DNA of 64,000 nt from Gemmatimonadota bacterium (lineage in GTDB: Bacteria > Gemmatimonadota > Gemmatimonadetes > Gemmatimonadales > Gemmatimonadaceae), in NCBI GenBank assembly GCA_026387915.1, contig JAPLKS010000009.1, positions 124,001-188,000 on the forward strand, written 5' to 3'. Made by a program: the position numbers and the translations under genes. Position 1 is the stretch's first letter. Every line of letters starts with the position of its first letter. The notes under the pieces are model-generated. The model had not been told where the DNA came from. It was given only the letters and a program-made list of their open reading frames with translations, and searched no databases. Shown here piece after piece: positions 46,393 to 58,538 of the stretch.

Positions 46393-47377
46393 GCAACGCG
46401 GCGGCGGCAGGGAGCGACAGTTCGATGTCGCGCATGATGCGCAGCGCCACGGCCAACGCTTCGCGCCCGGCCTCGCCCGTCACCGCTACCGGCGCCTCGC
46501 CGCGCAGTGCCGCCGCGAAGCTCTCCAGCTCGAGTCGAAGGGGCTCGCCCTCTGGCGCTTCAAGGGGCACCCGCTCGACAAACGCTTCCAACGGCTGCGC
46601 GGTGCGCGCGAGCTCAACCAAATCCACATCCGACCGCAACCGATACAACTCACCGGTCCCAGCGCCAAGATCCAACGAGAGATAGCCGTTCCGCTGGAAG
46701 ATGCGCAGCTTGCGCATGCGATCCTTCGACACGCGACTCGCCGTAATCGTCGCCACGGCCCCGTTCTCAAACGTGAGGCGCGCGTTCGCAATGTCCGGGA
46801 AGGGCGTCAGTACGGGAATTCCCGTGGCCGACATGTCCTTCACCTTCGCACCGGTCAGCGTCAGGAGCAGATCGATGTCGTGAATCATCAGATCGAGCAC
46901 CACCGCCACGTCCGATCCGCGCGGGCTAAACGGCGCCAAACGATCACTGTCGAGAAACATCGGCTGATCGACGTACGGCAACGCGGCGCGGATCGCGCGG
47001 TTGAACCGCTCAATGTGCCCGATCTGCACCAGCACTCCATGCTGCTTGGCGAGCGCCACGAGTTCGTCCGCCTGCTCGAGCGTGGTCGTGATCGGCTTCT
47101 CAATCAGCACGTGCTTGCCGGCCAAGATCGCCGCTTTCGCCACCGCATGATGCGCCGGCGTCGGGACGACCACGGAAACCGCGTCAACCTCCGCGAGCAT
47201 CGCGTCGAGCGTTGGGTACGCCGTGAGTCCGAGTTCCTCTGCCACCTTCGCCGCTCGCTCGGCGTTCGCATCGTAAAAGCCCTTCATCACCATACCGGGC
47301 ACGTCCCGCAGGATACGCGCGTGATGAAACCCCAGGCTTCCCGTGCCGGCCACGCCCACGGCGAAGGTCTTGGTCAT
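46367..47377 (-). CDS. Gfo/Idh/MocA family oxidoreductase in the lpx operon
   Basis: 336 residues. An N-terminal NAD(P)-binding fold has V-G-V-A-G-T-G-S-L-G-F-H-H-A and the family E-K-P-I-T-T-T-L-E-Q-A near residue 95; the C-terminal beta domain follows from about 125. Lying between lpxA and lpxB with four-base overlap to lpxA, it recalls GnnA, which oxidises C3 of UDP-GlcNAc before GnnB adds an amine to make amide-linked lipid A. No GnnB-type aminotransferase is present here, so the substrate is open. Confidence 0.88.
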   Translation of the reverse strand: MTKTFAVGVAGTGSLGFHHARILRDVPGMVMKGFYDANAERAAKVAEELGLTAYPTLDAMLAEVDAVSVVVPTPAHHAVAKAAILAGKHVLIEKPITTTLEQADELVALAKQHGVLVQIGHIERFNRAIRAALPYVDQPMFLDSDRLAPFSPRGSDVAVVLDLMIHDIDLLLTLTGAKVKDMSATGIPVLTPFPDIANARLTFENGAVATITASRVSKDRMRKLRIFQRNGYLSLDLGAGTGELYRLRSDVDLVELARTAQPLEAFVERVPLEAPEGEPLRLELESFAAALRGEAPVAVTGEAGREALAVALRIMRDIELSLPAAAALRAGGPARA

Positions 47378-48150
47378 ACCGTGGTGCCTCGGCCGCTCGT
47401 CTCAATAAAGCTGATGAGGTCCTGCACTTCGGGAGACGGCTTGAGTTCCTGGCGCGCCTGCTCCAGCGCCTGACTCACATTGAGGTCAGACCGGAAAAAC
47501 ATCCGATAGGCCTTTTTGAGTTCGGACACCGTCTCGTCGCTGAACCCGCGACGTTGCAGCCCGACGCTGTTCAAGCCATACAGTTTGATCGGATTGCCCA
47601 CGGCCTTCACGAACGGCGGCACATCCTTCGCGACGCGTGAACAACCACCAATGAAAGAATGGCGTCCAACTTTGGCAAACTGGTGAATCGCGCACAATCC
47701 AGAAATGATCGCCCAATCGTCAATGGTCACGTGTCCGGCCAACTGCGTACCGTTGGACATGATCACGTGATTCCCCACGTGACAGTCGTGCGCGAGATGC
47801 ACATACGACATGATGTAGCAATGCTCGCCCACCGTGGTCTTCCACGACTGCGACGTGGCCCGGTTGATGGTCGAATATTCGCGGATCGTCGTGTGATTGC
47901 CGATCTCAACAAACGTTTCCTCGCCCTGCCACTTGAGATCCTGCGGCTTGCCGCCGAGCACGGTGCCGATTCCCACAGTCACGTGCTGGCCGATCGTGAC
48001 GTTCTCTTCAAGCACGGAGTGCGGCTGCAGCACGCTGCCGCTGCCTACGGTGCAGTTCGGGCCCACAATAACCCACGGGCCAACCACGGCATCGTCCGCG
48101 ATCGTCGCGCTCGCATCCACGAGCGCCGTCGGATGAATGTTCGCGCTCAC
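47374..48150 (-). CDS. lpxA: UDP-N-acetylglucosamine acyltransferase
   Basis: 258 residues, left-handed beta-helix of hexapeptide repeats ([16 protein letters not shown]...). The catalytic His is in Y-V-H-L-A-H-D-C near residue 122. It transfers an R-3-hydroxyacyl chain from ACP to UDP-GlcNAc as the first step of lipid A synthesis. The C-terminal region [10 protein letters not shown] differs from the E. coli G-N-H. It overlaps lpxC/fabZ by four bases, tying it to the ACP dehydratase that competes for the same substrate. Confidence 0.95.
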   Translation of the reverse strand: MSANIHPTALVDASATIADDAVVGPWVIVGPNCTVGSGSVLQPHSVLEENVTIGQHVTVGIGTVLGGKPQDLKWQGEETFVEIGNHTTIREYSTINRATSQSWKTTVGEHCYIMSYVHLAHDCHVGNHVIMSNGTQLAGHVTIDDWAIISGLCAIHQFAKVGRHSFIGGCSRVAKDVPPFVKAVGNPIKLYGLNSVGLQRRGFSDETVSELKKAYRMFFRSDLNVSQALEQARQELKPSPEVQDLISFIETSGRGTTV

Positions 48151-49418
48151 TTGTCGCGCACCATGGCGGCCATTTCGGCCTCGCAGACGACGACGCCATC
48201 TACTTTCGCCACCCCGGCAATCCGGCAGACCTTCCCGCGCGATTGCACCATCTCCACCTCGAACCGAAGCTGATCGCCAGGACGCACAGGACGGCGGAAC
48301 CGCACATTGTCGAGCGACATAAAGTACACCACCTTGCTGTCGGGATCTTCAACGGTGCCCATCAGCAACATCCCGCCGACCTGCGCCATCGCTTCCACAA
48401 TCAGCACGCCTGGCATAATGGGATGGCCAGGAAAGTGCCCCTGAAAGAACGGCTCATTGATGGTGACATTTTTGATCCCCACGATCCGCTTGTTCGCTTC
48501 GACCTCGAGAATCCGGTCGACCAGCAAAAACGGATAGCGATGGGGCAGGATCTTCATGATTTCTTCAATGCCGATCACCTGCGCCTCCCGTTGAGCGTGC
48601 GCGAGGAGCTCGCGCACAAGGGTAACAGTACCGCGATGACTGGGTTTGGTCGCAACAATGCGCGCCAGCACCCGCTTGCCGGCCAGCGCGAGGTCGCCCA
48701 CACAGTCGAGTGCTTTGTGACGCACAAACTCGTCCGGCCAGCGTAACGACGTGCCCACCACGCCGTGGTCGTCGAGCACCACGGCATTGTCCGTGGACGC
48801 ACCTTGAATCAGCCCGCGCGAGCGTAGCATCTCAACTTCACGCATAAAGCCGAAGGTACGGGCCGCCGCCAATTCGTTCGCGAACGAATCCGCGGTAACC
48901 ACCCACCGTCCGCGCTGAGCGCCAACAAGGGCATGGGGAAATTCGATACTGACGTCGAGTTCCAGTTGCTCGGCAGGATGCGCCACGTACACGGAGTCGC
49001 CATCCACCACGCGAATCGTTTCGCGCAGCCGCAGGACCTCCACCGTGCCACCATGCTCTACGATCTCAGCGCGCGTGAGCGCCTCAAAAAATGGCAGCGC
49101 GCTGCCGTCGAGAATCGGCGGTTCGGCGGCATCCATTTCGATGATGATATCGTCGATGCCCAACCCAGCCACCGCCGCCAACGCGTGCTCCACCGTGTGG
49201 AGCCCCTCATCGCCCTCACCGAGCTGCGTGCGCCGCTCACTCAGAATGGCGCGCGACACGTGCGCGGGAGTTTCCGGTGCACCAGCGAGATCGGTGCGAC
49301 GAAACACAATGCCACGCCCCGTCTCTGCTGGCACGAAGGTCAAGCGACAGGGACGCCCTAAATGCAGACCGACGCCCTCGAGCGTCACGGCGTGCCGGAT
49401 CGTCCGACGCGCGGTCAC
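48147..49418 (-). CDS. lpxC/fabZ: Bifunctional LpxC deacetylase / FabZ dehydratase fusion
   Basis: 423 residues. Residues 1-275 are LpxC: zinc ligands in L-H-T-V-E-H (near 78) and [10 protein letters not shown] (near 235) and the catalytic His in S-H-R-G-T-V. Residues about 280-423 are Fab[10 protein letters not shown], then [12 protein letters not shown] with the catalytic His, and the Glu-containing helix E-A-M-A-Q-V-G. LpxC commits lipid A synthesis; FabZ dehydrates 3-hydroxyacyl-ACP. Such fusions are known in Bacteroidetes and Chlorobi. The overall length is slightly shorter than the sum of the separate enzymes. Confidence 0.94.
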   Translation of the reverse strand: MTARRTIRHAVTLEGVGLHLGRPCRLTFVPAETGRGIVFRRTDLAGAPETPAHVSRAILSERRTQLGEGDEGLHTVEHALAAVAGLGIDDIIIEMDAAEPPILDGSALPFFEALTRAEIVEHGGTVEVLRLRETIRVVDGDSVYVAHPAEQLELDVSIEFPHALVGAQRGRWVVTADSFANELAAARTFGFMREVEMLRSRGLIQGASTDNAVVLDDHGVVGTSLRWPDEFVRHKALDCVGDLALAGKRVLARIVATKPSHRGTVTLVRELLAHAQREAQVIGIEEIMKILPHRYPFLLVDRILEVEANKRIVGIKNVTINEPFFQGHFPGHPIMPGVLIVEAMAQVGGMLLMGTVEDPDSKVVYFMSLDNVRFRRPVRPGDQLRFEVEMVQSRGKVCRIAGVAKVDGVVVCEAEMAAMVRDK

Positions 49419-50452
49419 TCGCGCTCCTTGCCGAGGAGGCGTTCCAGCGGCTTGATCATCGCCGCGAGTCGCCCCAGTGCGGCCTGCGCTCGCAGGAACT
49501 CGCGATGCGGACGCGCCGGGAATCCGCTGAGCGTCTCACCGGCCGGCACATCACGAATCGCGCCAGCTTGCGCCGCAAGGCGCGCGCCCGACCCAACCTT
49601 CAAATGCCCGCCGACACCAGACTGACCAGCAAAGATGACGCCGTCCCCAATATGCGTGCTTCCCGCCACGCCCACCTGCCCCATGATCAAACACAAACGT
49701 CCAATCCGGACGTTATGCGCAATGTGCACCAGATTATCGAACTTCGTCCCGTCGCCAATGACCGTGTCGTCGATGCTGCCGCGATCGATCGAACAGTTCG
49801 CCCCAATCTCGACGTCATTCCCAATCACGCAGCGGCCGACGTGCGGAATTTTCTGGTGCACGCCTTCGCGATACACATAGCCGAACCCGTCGCTGCCGAG
49901 TCGCGTGCCGCTGTGAATGGCCGAGCGGTCGCCAATGATCGTGCGGTCGTAGACCGTCACGTGCGGATACAGATGGGTGTCTGCACCGATGCGAGCGCCG
50001 TTCCCCACCACCACGAGCGACCCAATCCACGCGCGGTCGCCGAGCACGACATCGTCCCCAATCACGGCATAGGCGTCCACACGCACATCCGTCCCCAACC
50101 GTGCCGACGGCGAAATCACCGCCGTGGCATGCACGCCCGGCGCATGCTCCGCCACGGCATACAGACGTGGCAACATGGCAAGCATCGCCTCATGCGGATT
50201 GGCCACGATCACGCGCGCCGCACACTGCCCGGGGAGTTCCGCGAGTTCGGGCGATACCAGCACCACCCCGGCATTCGACGCCGCAAACGACGGCGCATAC
50301 TTGGCCGCCGCAAAGAAACTCAGGTCGTTCGAGGTCGCACGGTCCAGCGATGCCACCGCATGAATTTCCGCCCGCGCGTCACCCACCAACGTGCCACTGA
50401 CCGCCTCGGCGATTGCCGCGGCGGTCAGCACAGGAGGTGACCCGGTGGTCAT
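49415..50452 (-). CDS. lpxD: UDP-3-O-(3-hydroxyacyl)glucosamine N-acyltransferase
   Basis: 345 residues. An N-terminal uridine-binding domain (about 1-100) is followed by a left-handed beta-helix of about eight turns with [11 protein letters not shown] and the catalytic-His segment [12 protein letters not shown] near 240. A C-terminal helix with [10 protein letters not shown] closes the trimer. It adds the second hydroxyacyl chain in lipid A synthesis. It overlaps lpxC/fabZ by four bases. Confidence 0.95.
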   Translation of the reverse strand: MTTGSPPVLTAAAIAEAVSGTLVGDARAEIHAVASLDRATSNDLSFFAAAKYAPSFAASNAGVVLVSPELAELPGQCAARVIVANPHEAMLAMLPRLYAVAEHAPGVHATAVISPSARLGTDVRVDAYAVIGDDVVLGDRAWIGSLVVVGNGARIGADTHLYPHVTVYDRTIIGDRSAIHSGTRLGSDGFGYVYREGVHQKIPHVGRCVIGNDVEIGANCSIDRGSIDDTVIGDGTKFDNLVHIAHNVRIGRLCLIMGQVGVAGSTHIGDGVIFAGQSGVGGHLKVGSGARLAAQAGAIRDVPAGETLSGFPARPHREFLRAQAALGRLAAMIKPLERLLGKERE

Positions 50453-50493
50453 ACGGTGGGGGACCGCGTCGAGACCGGAGCGATCCGGGCGGC

Positions 50494-51156
50494 TTACTCG
50501 CCGGCCGGCTTCTTCGGCGGCGCGCCAGCGGCCGGCGGCTTCACGCCCGTCGGCGCAGACATCGGAGCGCCAACGGTCGGCTTCTTGTCGGCCGGCTTGC
50601 TACCGTCTCCCTTCGCCATCGTCGGAATCGGCAGCGTGCGCAACTTGGCGCTCACCCGATCGGAGATGTCGAGGTTCTTGTCCGCGGCCACAATACCGGC
50701 TCCACCCGACGCCACGTCAAAGATGAACGTGTAGCCACCCTCCACGCGCAGATCTTCGAGCACGAGCTTGATCTGGTCGAGCAGCGGCTGCACGAGCTCC
50801 GACTGACGGCGCTGCATGCGCTCCTCAAACTCCTGCTGCTTGGTCTGCATCGCGGCCTGGCCGTCCTGCAGTTCCTTGACCTTCACTTCCTTCTGCTTGT
50901 CGGTCAGCGTCGGCCCCGACTTCTGGAACGCGGCGTACTTGGCCATGAGCTCATCGTTCATCTTCTTGACCGAGTCCTGCAGCACCGTGACTTCTTTCTG
51001 CAGCTGCGAATCAATCGGCGCACGCCCAGGAGCGGTCGCCATGATCTGCGAACTGTTCACGTAGGCGAACTTGGGCGCGGCGCTCTGAGCGGCCAACGGC
51101 GCAGCAACAAGGGTAAGTAACGAGACGGCGCCGAGCGCCCGGACGAACAAAGACAT
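50494..51156 (-). CDS. skp: OmpH/Skp-like periplasmic chaperone
   Basis: 220 residues. Signal peptide at residues 1-24 (V-S-L-L-T-L-V-A-A-P-L-A-A-Q-S-A-A). After F-A-Y-V-N-S-S-Q-I-M-A, two long helices rich in Lys/Gln/Glu (residues 50-120) form the coiled-coil tentacles typical of Skp. The last 45 residues are a Pro/Ala/Lys/Gly tail not found in E. coli Skp. It escorts unfolded outer-membrane proteins to BamA, encoded immediately upstream. Twelve bases separate it from bamA. Confidence 0.88.
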   Translation of the reverse strand: MSLFVRALGAVSLLTLVAAPLAAQSAAPKFAYVNSSQIMATAPGRAPIDSQLQKEVTVLQDSVKKMNDELMAKYAAFQKSGPTLTDKQKEVKVKELQDGQAAMQTKQQEFEERMQRRQSELVQPLLDQIKLVLEDLRVEGGYTFIFDVASGGAGIVAADKNLDISDRVSAKLRTLPIPTMAKGDGSKPADKKPTVGAPMSAPTGVKPPAAGAPPKKPAGE

Positions 51157-51168
51157 TGATGCTCCGGT

Positions 51169-53592
51169 TTAGTAGAAGAACTGGCCGAGACGGAAATGCA
51201 ACTGCCACTTGGGATCGGGTTTGCCACTCGCGTCAACGCGGTCGAAGCCATACGCCCAGTCGAGTCCCAGCGGACCCAGGGGCGAGATGACCGACGCGCC
51301 GATGCCTGCACCCCGGAAGAGCCGCGTGGGATTGAAGTCCCGCGGACGCAGCCAGAGGTTGCCGGCGTCATAGAAGAAGCTGGCGTAGAACTGTTCGCTG
51401 AACCGCAAACCCACTTCGGCATTCGCCGAGAAGAAGGTGTTGCCGAACGACAATCGCGTCGCGGATGTCGTACTCGTCCCGCCGTTGAATCCGTACGGGG
51501 TAATCGAGAACTCGGGATATCCACGCAACGGCTCGCCGTACTGCACGCCGCCAAGCGAGAACGACTGCGACGAGAAGAACGGTCCGGGATTTCCAAACAC
51601 AAAGCCGGCCCGCTGCGAAATGCCCGCCACCAGCTTGATCGGCTGCGTGCCAGGTTTGTCACCGCCGAACCGCGCGAGCGTGGTGTAGGTCTTGAACTCC
51701 GTGGTGTAGCGCTGGAACGACGCAGTGCCGCCGAGCGGGCCGCCGTTGAACTGCGCGTTAAAGCTCTGCAGCATGCCGTCGGTGGGGAACGGAATTTCAA
51801 TGCGCGTATCGCGCGAAATGTCCACGCCGACCGTCGAGCGAATACACCCAGCGCACTGGTTGGTCGTCACCGACCCAAGAAGGCCATCGGTGCCATAGCG
51901 AATGGCCTCAGCGCCGTACGACACGCCAACGCGGGCGTAGCGGGACTTCATAAAGGGGAACGCGAAGCGCAACGAACCGCCGGTCCGCGTGGTTTGCCCG
52001 AGGTCCGCAATGGTGTAGCGCGACTGCGAGCGATACGCCGAGAGCGTGCCCGAGATCAGCGACTGCTTGATGGCCGGATCGGTGTACGACAGCTGGAAAT
52101 CATTGATGTACCGGCCGTACTGCCAGTTCAGCGATCCACGCTTGCACTTGCCGAACAGATTGGGCTGATCAAGACCAATGAACCCACCGAGCCCCGTGCC
52201 CTGCCCCATCGAGGCGCCGAAGTTCACGTTACCGGTGCGCTTCTCTTTGACCTTAAAAATGACATCCACGTCGCCCTGATCATTGGCTTGGCGCGTCTCG
52301 GGAGGCGGCAGCGTCTCAAAAAATCCGAGATTCTGAATGCTGCGCCAGCTCCGAATGAGCGCGTCCTGATTGAACACGCCGCCGGGGATAATCACCATTT
52401 GATCGCGAATGCAGTTTTCGTGCGTGTAATCGTTGCCGATGATTTCGATGCGGTTCACGATCGCCGGCGAACCTTCTTGCACGTCCCATCGGAGGTTGAC
52501 CACGTCGCCCGTCGCCGAGTGCTGACGGTCGACAATCGGGCGCACCTGCGCGTAGATGTAGCCCTCGGTGCCGTACGCCTGGCGCACCTTGGAGGTCGCG
52601 TCTTCCCACACCGATTGGTCAAACACGTTCATCACGGCCGACTTACGCGCCACCAGCGCCTTCACGCGTTCCTGCAGCGTGGGCGCCGTGTTGTTGAACG
52701 GGAAAAACCGGCCAATTTCCTGGCTCGAGAACCGCTTACTACCGGTCACCTCGAACGAGCCAACCTTGTACTGCTTGCCTTCCGTCAACGTGAGATCGAC
52801 GAGCCCCTTTCCGCGCTCGCGGTCCACAATGATGGTGTCCTTGAGGAGCTGAAAATCGATGTAGCCTTTGTTGAAATACAGCGACGGAATGGTGTCGCCC
52901 ACATCTCGCGCATAGGCTTCCTGATCGAAGCGACCACCCTGCCAGAAAAAGAAACCTTCGGGCTTGGTTTTCATCGACTTGGCGATGGTCTTGGCCGGCA
53001 CTGCCGAGTTGCCGTGCACCTGAATGCCGGAAATCGCGAGGCGTCGGCCTTCGTCCACTTTGAACATCACCGTCGCGTGATTGTCCGCGACGAACGTGGT
53101 CTCGGGCCGGATACGCACCAGCGTAAAACCGGCGCCCTGGTAAATCGAGTCAATGCGCTGCACGGAGCGCGCAACCTGCGAAGGATCGATGGCGCGGCCA
53201 ATGAGGAGATCCACCACACCGCGCACATCACCGATCGACACGGCCTTCGGGCCCGTCACGTCGACAAAGTCGAGGATCGGGCGCTCGTTGACTTGGATCG
53301 TATACACTGCCATTCCAGTCGCACCAGGCGTCACCGCACAGGAAATGGCGATGTTCGCCTCGAACTGGCCACCGGCAAAAAGATTCTTGATCGCACGCTG
53401 CACCGCCGGTGCGTTCAACGGCACCTTGGGGCTCAGCCCGGCGTCCAACAAAATCGTCGTGGCGGGGATGCGCTTATTCCCAGACACGGCAATCGAGTCT
53501 GGGGTGGCACATCGACCCACAACGTCTTCTTGGGCAACGAGCGGTGTAACCACCATCGCCATGGCGAGGGCAGCCAGCGTGAGTTTCTGCAT
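51169..53592 (-). CDS. bamA: Outer-membrane protein assembly factor BamA
   Basis: 807 residues from ATG 53592. Signal peptide at 1-20 (ending V-T-P-L-V-A-Q). Five POTRA domains cover about residues 25-420: starts are seen in D-S-I-A-V-S-G-N-K, F-V-D-V-T-G-P-K, L-A-I-S-G-I-Q-V-H-G-N-S, Y-K-V-G-S-F-E-V-T-G and I-V-N-R-I-E-I-I-G-N. The C-terminal beta-barrel has the L-R-G-Y loop-6 motif (P-L-R-G-Y-P-E) near 690 and ends with an aromatic residue. It inserts beta-barrel proteins into the outer membrane. Two extra Cys pairs lie in the barrel (C-A-G-C). No Shine-Dalgarno precedes the start. Confidence 0.95.
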   Translation of the reverse strand: MQKLTLAALAMAMVVTPLVAQEDVVGRCATPDSIAVSGNKRIPATTILLDAGLSPKVPLNAPAVQRAIKNLFAGGQFEANIAISCAVTPGATGMAVYTIQVNERPILDFVDVTGPKAVSIGDVRGVVDLLIGRAIDPSQVARSVQRIDSIYQGAGFTLVRIRPETTFVADNHATVMFKVDEGRRLAISGIQVHGNSAVPAKTIAKSMKTKPEGFFFWQGGRFDQEAYARDVGDTIPSLYFNKGYIDFQLLKDTIIVDRERGKGLVDLTLTEGKQYKVGSFEVTGSKRFSSQEIGRFFPFNNTAPTLQERVKALVARKSAVMNVFDQSVWEDATSKVRQAYGTEGYIYAQVRPIVDRQHSATGDVVNLRWDVQEGSPAIVNRIEIIGNDYTHENCIRDQMVIIPGGVFNQDALIRSWRSIQNLGFFETLPPPETRQANDQGDVDVIFKVKEKRTGNVNFGASMGQGTGLGGFIGLDQPNLFGKCKRGSLNWQYGRYINDFQLSYTDPAIKQSLISGTLSAYRSQSRYTIADLGQTTRTGGSLRFAFPFMKSRYARVGVSYGAEAIRYGTDGLLGSVTTNQCAGCIRSTVGVDISRDTRIEIPFPTDGMLQSFNAQFNGGPLGGTASFQRYTTEFKTYTTLARFGGDKPGTQPIKLVAGISQRAGFVFGNPGPFFSSQSFSLGGVQYGEPLRGYPEFSITPYGFNGGTSTTSATRLSFGNTFFSANAEVGLRFSEQFYASFFYDAGNLWLRPRDFNPTRLFRGAGIGASVISPLGPLGLDWAYGFDRVDASGKPDPKWQLHFRLGQFFY

Positions 53593-53600
53593 AGCTTGAA

Positions 53601-53606
53601 AATATA
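53601..53606 (-). promoter_or_regulatory. Possible -10 element of the bamA-lpxK operon
   Basis: TATATT (5 of 6 consensus bases) on the - strand ends eight bases before the bamA ATG, in a spot without a Shine-Dalgarno. A good -35 is not visible 17 bases upstream (CCCCTT). If used, transcription would begin within a base or two of the ATG. Confidence 0.35.
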
Positions 53607-53609
53607 ACA

Positions 53610-53649
53610 CGGAAGAGGGCCGAAAGGGGATGTAACCCCTTCCGGCCCC
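53610..53649 (-). terminator. Stem-loop after clpC, probable terminator
   Basis: Arms 53636-53648 and 53617-53629 pair (GGCCGGAAGGGG with CCCCTTTCGGCC, one mismatch) around a six-base TTACAT loop, followed by TCTTCC rather than a clean T tract. It lies between the clpC stop and the bamA start and would separate the two operons. Confidence 0.55.
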
Positions 53650-53672
53650 GTAAGTTCCGGCCCCCCAGTGCC

Positions 53673-56174
<2,502 letters not shown>

Positions 56175-56205
56175 CGTGTCCCCGGTCGGTGAGATAGGCG
56201 CGGCG

Positions 56206-57291
56206 TCAGCCGGCCAACCCCGCTTCGTTGGCGAGCACCTCTCGCACGTACTTGGCCCGTGCCAGACTGGTCTCGCTTTCCGTCAGCGCACGCCCCGCCT
56301 CGTGGGCTAAATGCGCCGACTGGCTCAAAATCAGGAGCTTGTTGAGGGTGTATACACTGAGGCCCGTCATCAGTTGCAGCCCCACCGCCAACCGTAACCC
56401 ACTCAACAGGTTCATAGCTTCGTCCGACGGCAGACTGCGGGCATGCCGCAGCGTCCCGAACGCGCGCCAGAGCTTGTCCTCTATAATATAACCAGCATCT
56501 CGCAGGAGAACACGCCGTGCCTCCATCTCCTGCTCGATCACACGCTTCACCACGTGGGAGAGGTGCTCGGTGAGCTCATCTTCCGCCCGCCCGAGCGTCG
56601 TCTGGTTTGAGATCTGGAAGAAATTCCCCACCACCTCGCTCCCTTCCCCGTACAACCCTCGGTACGTCAGCCCCATCTGCTGGAGCCCCTGGAGCACCTT
56701 CGCAATCTCCTGCGTCAGCACCAAACCCGGTAAGTGGATTAATACCGACGCCCGCATTCCGGTTCCCGTATTCGTCGGGCACGACGTCAAAAACCCGAAC
56801 TCGGCATGAAACGCATACGGGACCTGCTCGCCGAGCTCACGGTCCAAGCGCTGCGCCGCCGTAAAGGCGCCGCCGAGGTCAAAACCAGACCGAAATACTT
56901 GCAACCGCAGATGGTCTTCTTCGTTGACCATCACCCCGGCTTCGTCGGACACCAGGACGGCCGCGCCGCTCCGCGGCTCTCCAGATGCGTCCAACCCGGC
57001 CAGCTCCTTGCTCACCAGGTGCCGCTCGTGCAACACCTGACGTTCCGTGAGCGTCAGTTCATCGACCCGCACGAGGACGCTGTGCGCGAGACTGCTCACC
57101 TTCGGCACGGCATCGCGCACCTGCTGCAGCACGCGCAACCGCTCGCCGTCGCGCGACCGCGGCGAGAACGCATAGCCTGCCACATTGCGCGCCAGCCGGA
57201 TGCGCGACGACAACACGATGTCCGCATGCTCCCCACTCGCGGCGAGCCACGGGATACCGCCCTCAGGCAACAGCGAAAGATCGAGCGTCAT
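56206..57291 (-). CDS. mcsB: Protein arginine kinase McsB
   Basis: 361 residues, phosphagen-kinase fold. Features: V-L-S-S-R-I-R-L-A-R-N near residue 30, the catalytic Glu in V-S-D-E-A-G-V-M-V-N-E-E-D-H-L-R near 120, F-L-T-S-C-P-T-N-T-G-T-G-M-R-A near 175, with the active-site Cys, and S-N-Q-T-T-L-G-R near 240. It phosphorylates Arg on damaged proteins, marking them for ClpC-ClpP. It is flanked by its activator McsA (four-base overlap) and by clpC. Confidence 0.95.
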   Translation of the reverse strand: MTLDLSLLPEGGIPWLAASGEHADIVLSSRIRLARNVAGYAFSPRSRDGERLRVLQQVRDAVPKVSSLAHSVLVRVDELTLTERQVLHERHLVSKELAGLDASGEPRSGAAVLVSDEAGVMVNEEDHLRLQVFRSGFDLGGAFTAAQRLDRELGEQVPYAFHAEFGFLTSCPTNTGTGMRASVLIHLPGLVLTQEIAKVLQGLQQMGLTYRGLYGEGSEVVGNFFQISNQTTLGRAEDELTEHLSHVVKRVIEQEMEARRVLLRDAGYIIEDKLWRAFGTLRHARSLPSDEAMNLLSGLRLAVGLQLMTGLSVYTLNKLLILSQSAHLAHEAGRALTESETSLARAKYVREVLANEAGLAG

Positions 57292-57773
57292 TCGAGCGTC
57301 CGGATTTGATCGCGCAAGGTCGCCGCGGTTTCAAACTCTTCCTGCCGAATCGCATGCTGGAGCTGCGTGCGGAGATCCGTCAACGTGGTATTCCGGTCCA
57401 CGGCTTCGTCCGACGGCGCGCGGTACTGCCGGCCGACATGTTTCGAACTGCCATGCACCCGCCGCAACAAATCGCGCAGGCTGTGCTCGAACGCGCCATA
57501 ACACTGGGCGCACCCCAGCCGCCCGCTCGCGCGGAAGTCGCGGAGTGACGTGCCGCAGTACGAGCACCGCGCCGCATCTCCCGCCATCTGCGCCGCTTGC
57601 TGTTGCGCGGCCTGCAGGAACTCGCCGAGCGGCGTCGTCGGCGCCGTAACGGTCGTTTCGATTCCACGTTCAGCCGCACACTTCTCACACAGGTGGAGCT
57701 GCGTCACCGCATTCTCCACGATCTGCGTGAGATTCAACACGGCATCGCGTTCCTTGCATTGATCGCAAAGCAT
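57288..57773 (-). CDS. mcsA: McsA, activator of the arginine kinase (UVR-motif protein)
   Basis: 161 residues. Two zinc-binding clusters are visible: C3-x2-C6 with C-E-K-C near residue 28, and C-S-Y-C near 72 with G-C-A-Q-C near 92. A C-terminal UVR motif (L-R-T-Q-L-Q-H-A-I-R-Q-E-E-F-E-T-A-A-T-L-R-D-Q-I) ends the protein. McsA binds and activates McsB. Downstream of lolD by one codon, it shares the operon with ClpC and McsB. Confidence 0.93.
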   Translation of the reverse strand: MLCDQCKERDAVLNLTQIVENAVTQLHLCEKCAAERGIETTVTAPTTPLGEFLQAAQQQAAQMAGDAARCSYCGTSLRDFRASGRLGCAQCYGAFEHSLRDLLRRVHGSSKHVGRQYRAPSDEAVDRNTTLTDLRTQLQHAIRQEEFETAATLRDQIRTLE

Positions 57774-58538
57774 TCAGACGGCACCCTGGTTGCTTGAATT
57801 ATCGGCTAGGTGACCGCTTTCCAATAGCAGGACACGGTCGGCTCGCGCCGCCAGCGCCCGGTTATGTGTGACCACCACCAGCCCGAGCGAGAGCTCCCGA
57901 GCCAGTTCGGCAAACAGGTCGTGCAGCGACTCGGCGTGCATATGGTCCAAGTTGCCCGACGGCTCGTCGGCGAGGAGCAACCCCGGTTGCATCGCCAGCG
58001 CCCGCGCCACGGCCGTGCGCTGCTGTTCACCGCCCGACAGTTCGGACGGCCGATGATGGCGCCGATGCGACAACCCGACCCGCTCGAGTAACTGCTCCGC
58101 ACGCGCCCGCGACGCCGCATCAGGCCGCCCCGCGATGCGCAGCGGCATCATCACATTCTCCAGGGCCGAAAACTCCTTGAGCAGATGATGGAACTGAAAC
58201 ACAAATCCCACCCCGCGATTCCGCCGCTCCGCGAGCACTTCGTCCGAGAGTGCGGCCACAGGCTCGCCATTGAGCAACACCTCACCGCTCGTCGGCCGCT
58301 CGAGCGCACCGAGCACGTGGAGCAACGTGCTCTTACCCGCACCGCTCGCGCCGATAATAGCGACCATCTCGCCACGACGCACGGTAATGCTGGCGCCTTC
58401 CAGCACCCGCACCGCGGCACCGTCGCCGCCGTGGAACGTCTTGAATACGTTGCGCGCCTCGAGCACGGGCACCGCCGGAGCGTCCACGACGTGATCGTTC
58501 GCGGCGCGTGCGGGCGGGAGCGTCATCTCGTCGCTCAT
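57774..58538 (-). CDS. lolD: Lipoprotein-releasing ABC transporter ATPase LolD
   Basis: 254 residues. A 25-residue polar N-terminal extension precedes the ABC core: Walker A G-A-S-G-A-G-K-S-T near 64, Q-loop V-F-Q-F-H-H-L-L, signature L-S-G-G-E-Q-Q-R, Walker B L-L-L-A-D-E-P-S-G-N-L-D, all in MacB/LolD-type spacing. It energises extraction of outer-membrane lipoproteins with the LolE-type partner encoded just upstream (four-base overlap). Confidence 0.94.
   Translation of the reverse strand: MSDEMTLPPARAANDHVVDAPAVPVLEARNVFKTFHGGDGAAVRVLEGASITVRRGEMVAIIGASGAGKSTLLHVLGALERPTSGEVLLNGEPVAALSDEVLAERRNRGVGFVFQFHHLLKEFSALENVMMPLRIAGRPDAASRARAEQLLERVGLSHRRHHRPSELSGGEQQRTAVARALAMQPGLLLADEPSGNLDHMHAESLHDLFAELARELSLGLVVVTHNRALAARADRVLLLESGHLADNSSNQGAV

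Noticed and set aside
51196-53607. A 803-residue open frame on the + strand across bamA
   Set aside because: Antisense to a clear BamA; composition is Arg/His-rich, as GC-rich shadows are, and no family motif or ribosome site is seen.
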